Notes: generated by a model not told the origin, from the letters alone. A stretch of DNA of 64,000 nt from Chryseobacterium limigenitum (GCF_900114875.1 NZ_FPKW01000013.1:47709-111708), one strand, 5' to 3'. Positions 27,747 to 40,317 are shown, counted from the first letter of the stretch. Numbers and translations: made by a program.

Positions 27747-28749
27747 TTCGTAAATCAATTTTTAAATCTACAACAAATTCGGTTTCAGACTCATTGATAT
27801 TCAATTCATATTTTTTGGGATATAAAATTTCCAGTCTTTTTTTCACATTATCAATCCCGATTCCTGATGTTGAATCTTTCATTCTATCCTTTTTAAAATT
27901 TAAAAGATAAAAATGTAAGATCTGGTTGTCATCAGAAAGTTTCATCTCAAATCCTTTTTCACGAAAATCTCCATGTTTAAAAGCATTTTCTACAAACGGC
28001 ACTAAAATCATCGGTGAAATATTCAATTTAGGATAATTAATAATCTTTTCAACAGTTAATAATTCGGGGGCTTTTAATCGTAATTTTTCGAGAGCCGTCA
28101 AACTATCAATATATCCAATTTCTTTATCTAAAGTAATCACATCTTTTTCCAGATCTTTGGTACTGTACCTCAACAACTGGCTTAATTCCTCAAGTGCCGG
28201 TAACGCTTTATCAGATTTTTGATAAACGAGAGAATAAATATTATTCAAAGAATTAAAAATAAAATGCGGATTGATTTGGGTTTTTAAGGCCTGTAATTCT
28301 GCGGTTTTTCTGGCTTCAATCAACTCTGCTTTCTCTTTTTCTACATCAACAAAGTATTTAAAAAACCAAAAAGTAGTACTGATAAAAATAGTAGTACTGC
28401 TGTAGAAAATATTATCAAAAAAATAAAATCCAAAATTGGTTCCTTCCTTATAGTTTCTTAATCCCACTGTCGCAGGCAACAAAATCTCTTCCACAGAATA
28501 TCGAACAAGGACAAAACAGGAAGCACTTAGCAAAAATGCAATCACAGATTTATACCATTTACCTGCATCAAAAAAATTAGGCGCTACCAGAAAATAGTTC
28601 ACATAAAAGCAAATAAAACTTGTGAAAAAGAAAGTAATATTAAGAATAATTCTCTCCGTATGAAATACAAAATAGGGAATAAGAACCGATCCTATACTAT
28701 AAATTCCCCAAAAGAAAATATGCAGATAAATGAGTTTGTTCGCTTTCAT
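27739..28749 (-). CDS. LytS/YehU-type sensor histidine kinase
   Basis: This 336-residue membrane kinase has four hydrophobic segments in residues 8-135, then a coiled linker. The His_kinase motif is INPHFIFNSLNNIYSLV (phospho-His near 158), and an ATPase domain shows ISPMILVPFVENAFKHG and SGIGIDNVKKRLEILY. It is the cognate partner of the LytTR regulator that overlaps its end. It faces away from the DUF5694 gene and the barrel protein, plausible targets of the pair (inference). Confidence 0.93.
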   Translation of the reverse strand: MKANKLIYLHIFFWGIYSIGSVLIPYFVFHTERIILNITFFFTSFICFYVNYFLVAPNFFDAGKWYKSVIAFLLSASCFVLVRYSVEEILLPATVGLRNYKEGTNFGFYFFDNIFYSSTTIFISTTFWFFKYFVDVEKEKAELIEARKTAELQALKTQINPHFIFNSLNNIYSLVYQKSDKALPALEELSQLLRYSTKDLEKDVITLDKEIGYIDSLTALEKLRLKAPELLTVEKIINYPKLNISPMILVPFVENAFKHGDFREKGFEMKLSDDNQILHFYLLNFKKDRMKDSTSGIGIDNVKKRLEILYPKKYELNINESETEFVVDLKIDLRNE

Positions 28750-28885
28750 AAAGCAAAAATAGGATATCTGTTAAATTATGGACTCTAATTTCCGATGAAC
28801 GACTGCATTTCTCCGATAAAAATCTTTTAATCCCAATAAACAGAGGCTTCGTCTAAACGCTATTTCATAGATTTTAGCGTAAATC

Positions 28886-28893
28886 TACCTTTG
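28886..28893 (+). promoter_or_regulatory. Candidate -7 box for the DUF5694 gene
   Basis: TACCTTTG fits the flavobacterial TAnnTTTG -7 consensus, 36 bp before the start codon. I see no good TTTG -33 element at the right distance. Confidence 0.35.
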
Positions 28894-28928
28894 AACCATC
28901 AAAATAAAATAACTAACAATAAATAATT

Positions 28929-29768
28929 ATGAAAACATTGATCTATAGCCTAATCTTATGCTTCTCCACTTTTATTTCGGCACAGAAAAAACCATCGGAA
29001 TATTTTAATAATCCTAAAACTAAAGTTTTGATTGTAGGATCATTCCACTTCGATTACCCAAATCTTGATGCTCATAAAACAGAAAAAAGCGATCAGATAG
29101 ATGTTCTTGCTCCTAAAACAGCTAAAGAAGTAACCGAACTTGTAGAATACATTAAAAAATTTAAACCTACAAAAATAGCCATCGAAGCTTGGCCAAAATG
29201 GAATGCCAATCAAAAATTAAAAGAATACAGTGAAGGCAAATACAGAGAAAAAAGAGACGAACGTTATCAGCTTGCCATGCGTATCGCCAACGAACTCAAG
29301 ATCAATGAGCTTTTCAGTATAGACGCATCATCTGCTTGGGATGATCTTGAAAAAAAGTTTGGAAAACAAGATTCTGCTTATTTTAACGCGATTAGCCAAG
29401 ATTATGATTTTCAGAGTAATGATGCGATATCTAATCAATATACAGCTTTTTTCAAGAGTACAGAACCTAAAAACTTCAAATCGATTCTCGAAAGTTTTAA
29501 ATATATGAACAGCAAAGAATTTCATCAATATGAATATGGTGCTTATCTTACAGGAGATTTTAAACTAAGAGATCATGACGGCGCAGATATGCTTTCATTG
29601 TATTGGTATAACAGAAACCTTAGAATGTTCCGTAATATCCAGAGTATCCCTCACAATACCGAAGACAGAATACTTGTTATTGCAGGAAATGGGCACGCAT
29701 CAGTACTAAGACAGTTGTTTACCTCTTCTCCCGAATTTGAATATACAGAGTTTAATAGTCTTAAATAA
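28929..29768 (+). CDS. Exported DUF5694 protein (TraB/TIKI-like)
   Basis: This 279-residue protein has a signal peptide (cleavage after ISAQ). The body shows conserved features of DUF5694: VLIVGSFHFDYPN near residue 36, PTKIAIEAWP, and VIAGNGHASVLRQLF near the C-terminus. These resemble the GxxH and Glu motifs of TraB/GumN/TIKI metallo-hydrolases, so a secreted metalloprotease-like activity is possible but unproven. The outer-membrane barrel gene follows 67 bp later on the same strand. Confidence 0.75.
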   Translation: MKTLIYSLILCFSTFISAQKKPSEYFNNPKTKVLIVGSFHFDYPNLDAHKTEKSDQIDVLAPKTAKEVTELVEYIKKFKPTKIAIEAWPKWNANQKLKEYSEGKYREKRDERYQLAMRIANELKINELFSIDASSAWDDLEKKFGKQDSAYFNAISQDYDFQSNDAISNQYTAFFKSTEPKNFKSILESFKYMNSKEFHQYEYGAYLTGDFKLRDHDGADMLSLYWYNRNLRMFRNIQSIPHNTEDRILVIAGNGHASVLRQLFTSSPEFEYTEFNSLK

Positions 29769-29835
29769 ATAGAAAAGCATTTTTGTAACAAAATTTCCTT
29801 TTCTGCGTCTAACTGAATAGTAGTAAAAAAACATT

Positions 29836-32055
29836 ATGAAAAAAACTATATTCGTTCTTTCTGTGATAGGCTCTATGTTTACCTATGCACAGGAGAAGGC
29901 CAATAGTCAGATAAAAGAAAAGGAAATTGAAGGTGTAGTACTCACCAAAACTAAAAAAGCCGTTGAACAAAAAGCAGATCGTACGATCTTTGATTTTTCT
30001 GAGCAGCCACAGCTTAATAACGGAAACGTTTTGGAAGGAATCAAAAAGCTTCCGGGTCTTGTCTCTACGGACATCGCGGGAATGATGTATCAAGGAAAAA
30101 TCCTTGATGTATATTTGAACGGAAGACCTTTAAATATTACTTCCAACGAATTAAATTCTTTCCTTGAAGGAATGCCCGCAAACTCTGTTGACAGAATCGA
30201 GGTAATCACCCAGCCCGGAGCAGAATTTCCTGCAACTTCTGGCGGAGCAATCATGAATATTATTACGAATAAAAATGCCAATAAATATTTAACGGCAACC
30301 TATTCAGGAAATTATTCTTTCACTAATTATGATAAATTCCGAAGCAGAACAACGAATTCATTAAATCTAAATGCAAGAAATAAACTCTTCGGATGGCAAT
30401 TGAACGTTGGTCAAAACTATCGCGAAAGCATGCTGAACGGCCAACAAGACGAATTATTATCCAGTAATACAGATAGAATCGGACGAGGATATTTTGCAAA
30501 ATCAGGGGTAACTTTTGATCTTGGGCAGGACAGATTATTATTAAATTACGATATTTATCACAATAATAATGACAATTATACTTTGAGTAATGGTCATGGA
30601 GATTTACCTTTTCAAAACGATCCAAAAGATCTTAGAGAAGCATTCTTTAACGCCTCGGATGCAGCCCGCACCGATAATTTAAGACAGGAAGCGGTGGCAA
30701 CGTATCAAAAACGTTTTGCCGATAAATCTCAGAAATTAGATTTCCAATTTGGGTATACAAGATCGGACAGTAAATTTGCTCAGGATAATTTTTATCAAAA
30801 CGGTTATTTTGTTTTTGATCCAACGCAAGCAACACAGAGTAATGGTCAAAAAGATGTTCTGAATAACAAATCTGTGATGAATATTGCCAACTTTAAAGTA
30901 GATTATTCTCAGCCCATAAAGCTTTTAGATGGTGGAAAAGTAAGTTTTGGAGGTTTATATGAAAAACAGGATTATGATACAGAAAGTTTTGGAATCACAA
31001 ACCTTGATTATCAAAGACAAACGGCTTCAACCTATCTTGAATTTCAGGCTAAATTAAAGAAATTCGATTTCACTTTAGGTTCAAGAGCCGAAAATTATGA
31101 TATTTCCGGTATTACGCGATCTTTTGATAAAAATGGTAATCTTGTACAGGCCGATTTAATTCCATTTAATACATTCAAATTATTTCCGAACGCGAGTGTT
31201 CAATATAACTTGATGAATCAGGTGTATGTTGCTGCGAATTATAACAAAAAAATCAGTTTGCCAAGTATTTCTGCATTAAATCCAAATAACGTAACGTTCT
31301 CTGGGCCAAGCACAGAAGTAAACGGAAATCCGAATCTACAGCCTACGATTTTTGATAATTATGAAATAAAGATTTCAGCTTTTGATTACGCATTTATTGG
31401 ATACAGTGTAAGTTCGGCAAGTAATCAGGTTGCGCAAATCATCAGAAAAGACGGAAGAAAGTTATTTAATGAACAGGTGAATATTTCGAGGATGAGAATT
31501 CACAACTTCAACGTTGGCCTTCCGATTCCGTTTATGGTTTTCAGTAAACCGTTGAGCGAAATTATGAAGTTTAATTTCAATCCTGACAAGATTAATTTCA
31601 TGTATCTGTATGCCGGTTATCAAAAGCATGAAATTGACAATCTGAATAATAAAGGTTTCTGGATTTTAAATGCAATGGCGCAGATTATTTTGCCGAAAGA
31701 CATTAAATTGACAGCAAATTACAGTTATTTAACTCCAAAAGCAGGGTACTTTTACTTTACGGCAGAAAAGCCATTCAACAATTCATTCGACCTTACTTTA
31801 ACGAAAAAATTCATGGATAATCGTTTGACGGTTTCTGTTTTTGCCAATGATATTTTCAACGGACAAATGATGCAGGTGCGTTCTAATCCACCGTCTGGAA
31901 CTCCGGTAGTCATTAGCAGTAAATATGATACAAGAAATTTCGGACTTTCTATTAATTATAAAATCCCGACGAGAAATAAATTGGCAAAAGAAGACGCTAA
32001 TATTCTTAATCAGACGAAAAAAGAAGATACTGGTGTGATGCAGCAGGCACAATAA
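29836..32055 (+). CDS. Outer-membrane beta-barrel family protein (TonB-receptor-like)
   Basis: This 739-residue protein has a signal peptide (ending TYAQ). A plug-like region follows (NGNVLEGIKKLPGLVSTDIAGMM... SVDRIEVITQPGAEFPATSGGAIMNIITNK), then a long beta-barrel of the OMP_b-brl_3 type. It lacks the carboxypeptidase-like N-terminal domain of SusC proteins, and the C-terminus continues past the last strand with a Lys/Gln-rich tail. Members occur beside LytTR systems in Bacteroidota. The substrate is unknown. Confidence 0.85.
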   Translation: MKKTIFVLSVIGSMFTYAQEKANSQIKEKEIEGVVLTKTKKAVEQKADRTIFDFSEQPQLNNGNVLEGIKKLPGLVSTDIAGMMYQGKILDVYLNGRPLNITSNELNSFLEGMPANSVDRIEVITQPGAEFPATSGGAIMNIITNKNANKYLTATYSGNYSFTNYDKFRSRTTNSLNLNARNKLFGWQLNVGQNYRESMLNGQQDELLSSNTDRIGRGYFAKSGVTFDLGQDRLLLNYDIYHNNNDNYTLSNGHGDLPFQNDPKDLREAFFNASDAARTDNLRQEAVATYQKRFADKSQKLDFQFGYTRSDSKFAQDNFYQNGYFVFDPTQATQSNGQKDVLNNKSVMNIANFKVDYSQPIKLLDGGKVSFGGLYEKQDYDTESFGITNLDYQRQTASTYLEFQAKLKKFDFTLGSRAENYDISGITRSFDKNGNLVQADLIPFNTFKLFPNASVQYNLMNQVYVAANYNKKISLPSISALNPNNVTFSGPSTEVNGNPNLQPTIFDNYEIKISAFDYAFIGYSVSSASNQVAQIIRKDGRKLFNEQVNISRMRIHNFNVGLPIPFMVFSKPLSEIMKFNFNPDKINFMYLYAGYQKHEIDNLNNKGFWILNAMAQIILPKDIKLTANYSYLTPKAGYFYFTAEKPFNNSFDLTLTKKFMDNRLTVSVFANDIFNGQMMQVRSNPPSGTPVVISSKYDTRNFGLSINYKIPTRNKLAKEDANILNQTKKEDTGVMQQAQ

Positions 32056-32100
32056 TTTGTTGCTTAAACACAAATTAGCACTAATATTTTATCAATAGGA

Positions 32101-32123
32101 ACGGACTTTAGTCCGTTTTTTTT
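32101..32123 (+). terminator. Terminator after barrel gene
   Basis: ACGGACTT/TAGTCCGT forms a tight hairpin followed by eight T. A similar small palindrome (TTGGCTTTAGCCGAA, 32139-32153) lies next to it. Confidence 0.8.
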
Positions 32124-32178
32124 ATGTAAAAAAATCAAATTGGCTTTAGCCGAAACATATCAAATTTTGTTTTTTAAA

Positions 32179-32889
32179 TTAAAAATCAACAGTCTGAAAT
32201 CTCCAATCCAACGTATCAATCAATGTGATTTGATTGATATTTAATGGTAAATGTGTTATCAATTTTAAGGTTAAATTTGCCATCATACTTCCTACAATTC
32301 CCGGCAAAGCTCCCAAAACTCCGAGACTATCACAATCCGGAAGATCTACATCAATAGGTGGTTCAGGAAATAGATCTCTTAAATTCTTACTTCTTTGATA
32401 ATTAAAAATCGCAACCTGTCCTGAAAACCCTAAAATACTCCCATAAACCAAAGGTTTACCAAGTTTCACACAGACATCATTAACTAAATATCTCGTTTTG
32501 AAATTATCTGAACCATCAATCACAACATCAAATTGAGAAATAATTTCTTCTGCATTTGCTTCACCGATTTTACTTTCAATTCCTATAAAATTAACTTGAT
32601 GATTAAGGGTTTTCACAAATTGCTCTGCACTTTTGACCTTCGATTTTCCAACGGAATTTTCATTGTGAATGATCTGTCGGTTTAAATTATGTAATTCCAC
32701 CTCATCAAAATCTGCAACTCCTAAAGTCCCAACTCCAGCAGCCGCCAAATATTGAATAACAGGACTTCCTAATCCGCCTGCCCCAATCACAAGTACTTTA
32801 GAATTCATGATTTTCCGTTGACCTTCCAAACCGATTTCTTCAATAAAAATTTGACGGCTGTATCGAGCAAAACTATCTTCGCTTTTCAT
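32179..32889 (-). CDS. thiF: ThiF/MoeB/HesA-family adenylyltransferase
   Basis: The 236-residue E1-like enzyme has a nucleotide-binding VLVIGAGGLGSPVIQYLAAAGVG motif, the Arg of NLNRQIIH and DGSDNFKTRYLVND. It should adenylate the C-terminal Gly-Gly of ThiS for sulfur loading in thiazole formation. The paired CxxC zinc motifs of MoeB are absent. It is the last gene of the thiamine operon, separated from thiH by 157 bp that contain a dispersed-repeat fragment. Confidence 0.88.
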   Translation of the reverse strand: MKSEDSFARYSRQIFIEEIGLEGQRKIMNSKVLVIGAGGLGSPVIQYLAAAGVGTLGVADFDEVELHNLNRQIIHNENSVGKSKVKSAEQFVKTLNHQVNFIGIESKIGEANAEEIISQFDVVIDGSDNFKTRYLVNDVCVKLGKPLVYGSILGFSGQVAIFNYQRSKNLRDLFPEPPIDVDLPDCDSLGVLGALPGIVGSMMANLTLKLITHLPLNINQITLIDTLDWRFQTVDF

Positions 32890-32919
32890 TAATAATTTAT
32901 TGTTGAATTGTTTTTTTTA

Positions 32920-33030
32920 ACGCAGAGAACGCAAGGCAATTTTAAAAATGATTCTGCATATTTTCTTTCGCAAAGGCATTTCATTCAGCAAATGATAGCT
33001 ATTCTTAAGTCTTTGCTTTTTTGCGTTTAA
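32920..33030. repeat. Dispersed-repeat fragment in the thi operon
   Basis: Between thiF and thiH the sequence AACGCAGAGAACGCAAGGC ... TTTGCTTTTTTGCGTTT has weakly inverted ends. It also shares a CGCAAAGGCATTTCATTCAGCAAA motif with the 16466-16500 element. No reading frame is supported. Confidence 0.5.
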
Positions 33031-33046
33031 AATCGTTTTCAATTTT

Positions 33047-34165
33047 TTAAATTCCACTGTACACAGCATCCCAATCTTTCATCACCGGATCGTAGCCGGA
33101 TCTTTTGATCACATTTTTAATTTCATCCATACTCCTTTCGTCGCTGGTCTCAAATTGTTCTAAAGACTCTTTATCAACCACATAACCACCAGGATTCGTC
33201 TTTGATCCTGCACTCATTGCTGTTGCTCCCAATGAAATGATATTATTTCTGAATTTTTCATTTTCTCTGGTGGAAATGGATATCTCCAACTCTTCGTTCC
33301 AAATTCTATAAGCACAAATTAATTGGAGTAAATCTTTATCTTCCATAATGAAATTGGGTTCGATGATTCCTTCAGCTGGTCGTAATCTTGGAAATGAAAC
33401 AGAAAATTTACTTTTCCAATAGCGCTTTTGAAGATAATCGATGTGAAGTGCATTAAAAAAACTGTCAACCCGCCAATCTTCCAAGCCCAATAAAACACCC
33501 AAGCCCATTTTATGAATTCCTGCTTTTCCAATTCTGTCAGGGGTTTCCAGACGAAAATTGAAATTTGACTTCTTTCCTTTCGGATGATATTCTTTATAGA
33601 CTTCCTGATGATAGGTTTCCTGATATACCAAAACAGCATTCACGCCTTCATCATGGAGTTGTTGATATTCTTCTTCCGACAGTGGCTGAACTTCAATAGA
33701 AATATTAGCAAAATGAGGCTTCAGCAAACGAACCGACTTCAAAAAATAATCAATCCCAACCGTTTTATTGGCTTCTCCGCTTACCAGCAATACATGATTG
33801 ACTTCCATTGCCTTTAACGCCATCGCTTCTATAATAAGCTCCGTACTGGAAAGCGTCTTTCTTTTAAGCGTGTTATCTAAGCTAAAACCACAATAAGTAC
33901 AGATATTCTGACATTCATTACTCAGATACAATGGTGCATATAGCTGAATGGTTTTCCCAAATCGTTTCTGAGTAAGTTGTTGCGTCATTCTTGCCATCAG
34001 TTCTAATTTCTGAGCCGCAACAGGAGAAAGAAAATTAAGGAAATCTTCTATTGTTTTAGTCCTTTTTTGCAGGCTGTTTTCAACATCAGATAATGTTACT
34101 TTTTCCAATTTGGCTTTAATATCATCCCAATGATAATTTTCAAAAATATCTTTAAAACTGTTCAT
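33047..34165 (-). CDS. thiH: 2-iminoacetate synthase ThiH (radical SAM)
   Basis: This 372-residue radical-SAM enzyme cleaves tyrosine to 2-iminoacetate for thiazole assembly. The [4Fe-4S] CxxxCxxC triad is in SNECQNICTYCGFSL near residue 85, and the C-terminal BATS-like region shows SAGSKTNPGGYV. It lies 6 bp after thiG and works with ThiG, ThiS and ThiF. ThiH rather than ThiO implies the tyrosine route typical of anaerobes and facultative bacteria. Confidence 0.97.
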   Translation of the reverse strand: MNSFKDIFENYHWDDIKAKLEKVTLSDVENSLQKRTKTIEDFLNFLSPVAAQKLELMARMTQQLTQKRFGKTIQLYAPLYLSNECQNICTYCGFSLDNTLKRKTLSSTELIIEAMALKAMEVNHVLLVSGEANKTVGIDYFLKSVRLLKPHFANISIEVQPLSEEEYQQLHDEGVNAVLVYQETYHQEVYKEYHPKGKKSNFNFRLETPDRIGKAGIHKMGLGVLLGLEDWRVDSFFNALHIDYLQKRYWKSKFSVSFPRLRPAEGIIEPNFIMEDKDLLQLICAYRIWNEELEISISTRENEKFRNNIISLGATAMSAGSKTNPGGYVVDKESLEQFETSDERSMDEIKNVIKRSGYDPVMKDWDAVYSGI

Positions 34166-34171
34166 GATTTT

Positions 34172-34948
34172 TTATTCAAATAAGAAAGACGTCAGTGGGC
34201 TAGAAGCTTTTGCATGATTTCCAATTGCTCCCAATCCTGATTCATAAGCTCTTCTTCCTGCAATTACGCCTTCTTTAAAAGCCAATGCCATATTTATTGG
34301 ATTTCTGGCCACGGCAATCGCTGTATTTACCAGAACCGCATCTGCTCCCATTTCCATGGCTTTTGCAGCATCGGAAGGAGCGCCAATTCCTGCATCCACC
34401 ACTACCGGAACATTACTCTGACTGATAATTATTTCTAAAAAATCTACTGTTCTCAAGCCTTTATTGGTGCCAATCGGGGCTCCAAGTGGCATTACGACTG
34501 CTGTTCCTGCATCTTCCAAACGTTTACACAAAACAGGATCGGCATGAATGTATGGCATCACGATAAATCCTAATTTTGCTAATTCTTCTGTCGCGTACAA
34601 CGTTTCAATAGGATCGGGAAGCAAATATTTTGGGTCTGGATGGATTTCCAATTTCACCCAGTTTGTTTCCAAGGCTTCTCTTGCCAATTGTGCTGCCAAA
34701 ACTGCTTCTTTGGCAGTTCTCGCTCCTGAAGTGTTGGGTAAAAGATGAGATTTTGTAGGCTTTAAAGCACTTAGCAAATCATCTTCCGAAGATTGAGAAT
34801 CAATTCTTTTCAGTGCCATCGTTACCATTTCACTTCCTGAAGCGATGATGGAATCGGTCATTTCTGAAAGATTCCCGAATTTTCCTGTTCCTAAAAACAA
34901 TCTCGATTCGAAGGTTCTGTCTGCTATTATTAATTGTTGATTATTCAT
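34172..34948 (-). CDS. thiG: Thiazole synthase ThiG
   Basis: This TIM-barrel enzyme of about 258 residues joins 1-deoxyxylulose 5-phosphate, ThiS-thiocarboxylate and iminoglycine. Conserved segments are [19 protein letters not shown] (with the Schiff-base Lys), the phosphate loop [31 protein letters not shown], and GRRAYESG. I choose the ATG at 34948, which overlaps the thiE stop by 8 bp; the longer frame adds a non-conserved MKLNSHY. Confidence 0.96.
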   Translation of the reverse strand: MNNQQLIIADRTFESRLFLGTGKFGNLSEMTDSIIASGSEMVTMALKRIDSQSSEDDLLSALKPTKSHLLPNTSGARTAKEAVLAAQLAREALETNWVKLEIHPDPKYLLPDPIETLYATEELAKLGFIVMPYIHADPVLCKRLEDAGTAVVMPLGAPIGTNKGLRTVDFLEIIISQSNVPVVVDAGIGAPSDAAKAMEMGADAVLVNTAIAVARNPINMALAFKEGVIAGRRAYESGLGAIGNHAKASSPLTSFLFE

Positions 34949-35558
34949 GTAATGCGAGTTTAATTTCATGTACTGCAGCGGTTCCGTTCGTAATTAAACC
35001 TGAAACTGCAACGCCATATATTCCGATTTTATGTAGTAATTCAATATCATTGAGGATAACTCCGCCAATCGCAAAGATTTTTGGAATTTCCAATGACAGG
35101 CTTTTTAAGTCCTGAATGATCTTTTCATAGCCTTCAAAGCCCAAAATAGGACTGAGTTTTTCTTTCGTTGAGGTAAATCTTAACGGTCCTAATCCAATAT
35201 AATCACACTGCTCCTTTATTCTTTGCAGAACATCTGAAAGCGTGTTGGCTGTTCCGCCTATGATTTTATCTTTCCCTAAAATATGTCTTGCTATTTCTAT
35301 GGATTGATCACTCAAACCTAAATGAACGCCGTCCGCATCAACGTCTTTTGCAATCTGAACATGATCGTTGATGATACAAACCGTATGATTATCCGAGCAT
35401 AGCTTTTTTGAGATTTCACAAAGTTTGACGAATTCATTTTCCGGAGCGTTTTTCCAGCGAATCTGAATCCATCCCACCCCGTTATCAATGGCTTTCCGAA
35501 TGTTCAGCTCCTGATCTTCCATGGTTAAACCTTGAGATATGTATTGTAATTTTTCCAT
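34941..35558 (-). CDS. thiE: Thiamine-phosphate synthase ThiE
   Basis: This 205-residue TIM-barrel enzyme couples HMP-PP with thiazole phosphate. The active-site signatures are intact: [42 protein letters not shown] and AIGGV. It is the catalytic copy of two ThiE-like proteins in this operon. It ends inside thiG and starts 3 bp after thiD, so translation is tightly linked. Confidence 0.94.
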   Translation of the reverse strand: MEKLQYISQGLTMEDQELNIRKAIDNGVGWIQIRWKNAPENEFVKLCEISKKLCSDNHTVCIINDHVQIAKDVDADGVHLGLSDQSIEIARHILGKDKIIGGTANTLSDVLQRIKEQCDYIGLGPLRFTSTKEKLSPILGFEGYEKIIQDLKSLSLEIPKIFAIGGVILNDIELLHKIGIYGVAVSGLITNGTAAVHEIKLALHE

Positions 35559-35561
35559 TAT

Positions 35562-36283
35562 TTAATTTGAATGAAATCCCAGTAAAGTAGGATTACTTGT
35601 TAAAAATTTTTCGATGTATAATTTTCCGTTTCGACAGGCTTTTTCTACATTTTTTCCTAAAGCTAAATGACTTGCAATAGCCGAAGAAAGCACGCAACCT
35701 GAGCCGTGTTTTGGATAATAAGCAGAAGTTTTATCGGTTGGATGAATTGAAATTTCTTTTTCATTCTTCATTAAAATATCTGTTCCTAATTGATCTTCCC
35801 GATGTCCCCCTTTTATTAAAACTGAACATGAATTTTCCGCATTTTTAAAAAGATTAAATTCCTGTAAAACCTTGTATTCATTATAGTTTGGAGTAATTAA
35901 ATCAATTAGTTTTAAAACATTTTCCAACTCAGAAATTGTATTTAAATCAAAAAAAGAAAAATCGGAAGTACTTTTCAAAACCGGATCCCAAACGATTTTT
36001 GTTTCAGGATTAATAGATTTAACTTTTTCTACTATTTCACTTAAAAATTGAGCATCTTTTACAACTCCTATTTTCACGGCTTCAGTGTGATAATTTTTCA
36101 TTAAAACATTAATTCCGTATAAAATTTCTTCTAATGGCTGCCATTTTAAGCTTAAACATTGAGATTCTGTCTGTAAAGTCATTGCCGTACAAACTCCCAA
36201 ACCCCGAACTTTCAATTGTTCAAATGTTTTAATATCAGCCAATAAACCGGCTCCGCCACTTGGGTCGTAGCCTGCAATGCTCA

Positions 36284-36308
<25 letters not shown>
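35562..36308 (-). CDS. thiD: Hydroxymethylpyrimidine (phosphate) kinase ThiD
   Basis: This 248-residue ribokinase-fold enzyme has the N-terminal SIAGYDPSGGAGLLADIKTF motif and the C-terminal anion-hole motif KHGSGCVLSSAIASHLA with the catalytic region near the GSGC. It phosphorylates HMP and HMP-P. Its first 25 bp overlap the preceding ThiE-like gene; an internal Met at codon 9 would remove the overlap. I keep the longer start because MxTERPFVMSIAG looks usual for the group. Confidence 0.94.
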
Positions 36309-38902
<2,594 letters not shown>

Positions 38903-38905
<3 letters not shown>

Positions 38906-38941
38906 TCCAAAGTTTTAATTAAACATTTAACTTTAGGAATG
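38903..38941 (-). promoter_or_regulatory. Hairpin enclosing the thiS start codon
   Basis: In RNA sense CATTCCTAAAGTT (38941-38929) pairs with AACTTTGGAATG (38914-38903) as 12 bp with one bulged U, loop 14 nt. The 3' arm ends in the AUG of thiS, so the structure would hide the start codon. Confidence 0.6.
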
Positions 38942-38974
38942 TCCATAATTGTGCATAGAAAGCACAACAAAAAG

Positions 38975-39065
38975 TCATCTCACTTTTCCCTACGCTGGTA
39001 TGATCCAGATCAGGTTCAAAGGGTAAAGTCTCAGTCTGCTTGTCAACAGACACCCCTAAAGTATG
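38975..39065 (-). ncRNA. TPP riboswitch (thi box), thiSC operon leader
   Basis: On the minus strand the thi-box blocks appear in order: TTTAGGGGTG, GACTGAGA, TTACCCTTTGAACCTGATCTGGAT, ATACCAGCGTAGGGAA. It lies about 70-80 nt before the thiS start. Confidence 0.96.
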
Positions 39066-39119
39066 GGACGAAGGTAGTTATTTTTTTGAAATACGCAAAA
39101 TTGATTTTTGTCTGAAATG

Positions 39120-39153
39120 AAAAAAAGACCATCTCGGTTGGGAGACAGTCTTC
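39120..39153 (-). terminator. Terminator after the 125-residue exported protein gene
   Basis: On the minus strand AAGACTGTCTC and GAGATGGTCTT pair with an internal TG/TG mismatch and run into seven T. Confidence 0.65.
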
Positions 39154-39214
39154 GTAATTGCATTTAAAATTTATTTCAATTAAATTAATCTTAAACAATT
39201 CATTTATAATAAGG

Positions 39215-39592
39215 TTAGCATCCGCACATCCCTTTTTTTGTATAGAAATAAGCTTTCTTCTTATAAATAATTTTTATTGAATATTGATTTTCCTCTATAC
39301 AAGAATCTTCAACTTTTGTTGATTTTATTACTTTTATATAGATTTTGTAAGTTTTATTTCCAAAAGCCTCAGGATATTCTTTTGTACCTTTTATACTTGG
39401 AAAAGTTTCATCTTTTCCTTTAAAATTAAAAAGCGCCCCACCTTCTTCAGATAAATTAGCTACCGGATTTTTCTTTCCGTCAATATAACATCCTGCGTGC
39501 ATTTTAGGATCTTTCAAATCGTGAAGAACAGGTTTTTGTGCAAAAAAACTGCATGACACGAAAAATGCGATCAATAAAGGTAAATATTTCAT
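39215..39592 (-). CDS. Exported hypothetical protein, Cys-rich end
   Basis: This 125-residue protein has a signal peptide (ending SFFAQ or a Cys near 14). A small beta-rich domain follows (GCYIDGKKNPVANLSEEGG, YSIKIIYKKKAYFYTKKG) and the C-terminus is MCGC. Four cysteines in the mature part could form disulfides. I do not recognise the family. It has its own terminator and follows the GH19 gene by 19 bp, so the two may be co-transcribed. Confidence 0.6.
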   Translation of the reverse strand: MKYLPLLIAFFVSCSFFAQKPVLHDLKDPKMHAGCYIDGKKNPVANLSEEGGALFNFKGKDETFPSIKGTKEYPEAFGNKTYKIYIKVIKSTKVEDSCIEENQYSIKIIYKKKAYFYTKKGMCGC

Positions 39593-39611
39593 GGTGAGAT
39601 TATTTTTAGAA

Positions 39612-40199
39612 TTAAAGAAAATAGCTTAAACCTGCTTTGTATCTATTAAGCCTGTCTGCCAAACCATTATATCCGCCATTAATAGTTTTTGTGATTTTTT
39701 TAAACACAACAAGATTATTTCCGGTATCAATATTTTTGGTGATATCAATTTGATCTGCCAATGCATTCAGTTTTCTGCTATTCCAGAACCATGCTGCACT
39801 TTCTGCCGCGTTTTTCAGTTGTATATTGCTACATTTGGTAACGTTTTTCCCACCCAAAAATGTTGGGTTTACAATAAAATCTGTTCCTAAAGCAATAGAA
39901 ACAGCTTTATAATTTGCTCTGCCTGTAATTTGAATTAATCCCCGTCCTTTAAACTTTACACCATCTCCCTTTTGGGTATTTCCCAGATCCTGTCTTCCTT
40001 CATAAGCACTTCCGCTTGCCAGTTCTTCTGTATAAAATAATCCTCCGCTTTCATGTCCGACCTGCGCCAAAAAATTAAGCATTCTGGAAGGTGTGTTAAT
40101 AGAAAAATGATCACAGGTTTCTATAATATAAGGTAGAAATTTCGAGGCGTACGTTGATTTGGAACAAGTAGCTTCTTTAAGTTGTCCGAGTGTAAGCAT
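39612..40199 (-). CDS. Glycoside hydrolase family 19 (chitinase/lysozyme-like)
   Basis: From the ATG at 40199 the product is 195 residues, one GH19 catalytic domain. Catalytic Glu residues are expected in LAQVGHESGGLFYTEELASGS, and KFKGRGLIQITGRANY is the substrate-cleft signature. There is no signal peptide or chitin-binding domain, which resembles endolysin-type GH19 enzymes of phages more than secreted chitinases. No holin or phage genes lie near. It probably cuts peptidoglycan, by family. Confidence 0.85.
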   Translation of the reverse strand: MLTLGQLKEATCSKSTYASKFLPYIIETCDHFSINTPSRMLNFLAQVGHESGGLFYTEELASGSAYEGRQDLGNTQKGDGVKFKGRGLIQITGRANYKAVSIALGTDFIVNPTFLGGKNVTKCSNIQLKNAAESAAWFWNSRKLNALADQIDITKNIDTGNNLVVFKKITKTINGGYNGLADRLNRYKAGLSYFL

Positions 40200-40317
40200 G
40201 ATATTGATCTTTAAAATTGATAGCATAAAGCTATTTCTTAAAAATCAAATAAAATACAGTGAAACCACTATTTCGAAGTAAGTATTTCTACGGAATTTAA
40301 CTTTTAAAGAATGTTTT

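Noticed and set aside
39612..40199. Prophage based on the endolysin-like GH19 gene
   Set aside because: No holin, structural or integrase genes lie within 10 kb. The neighbours are ordinary chromosomal genes.
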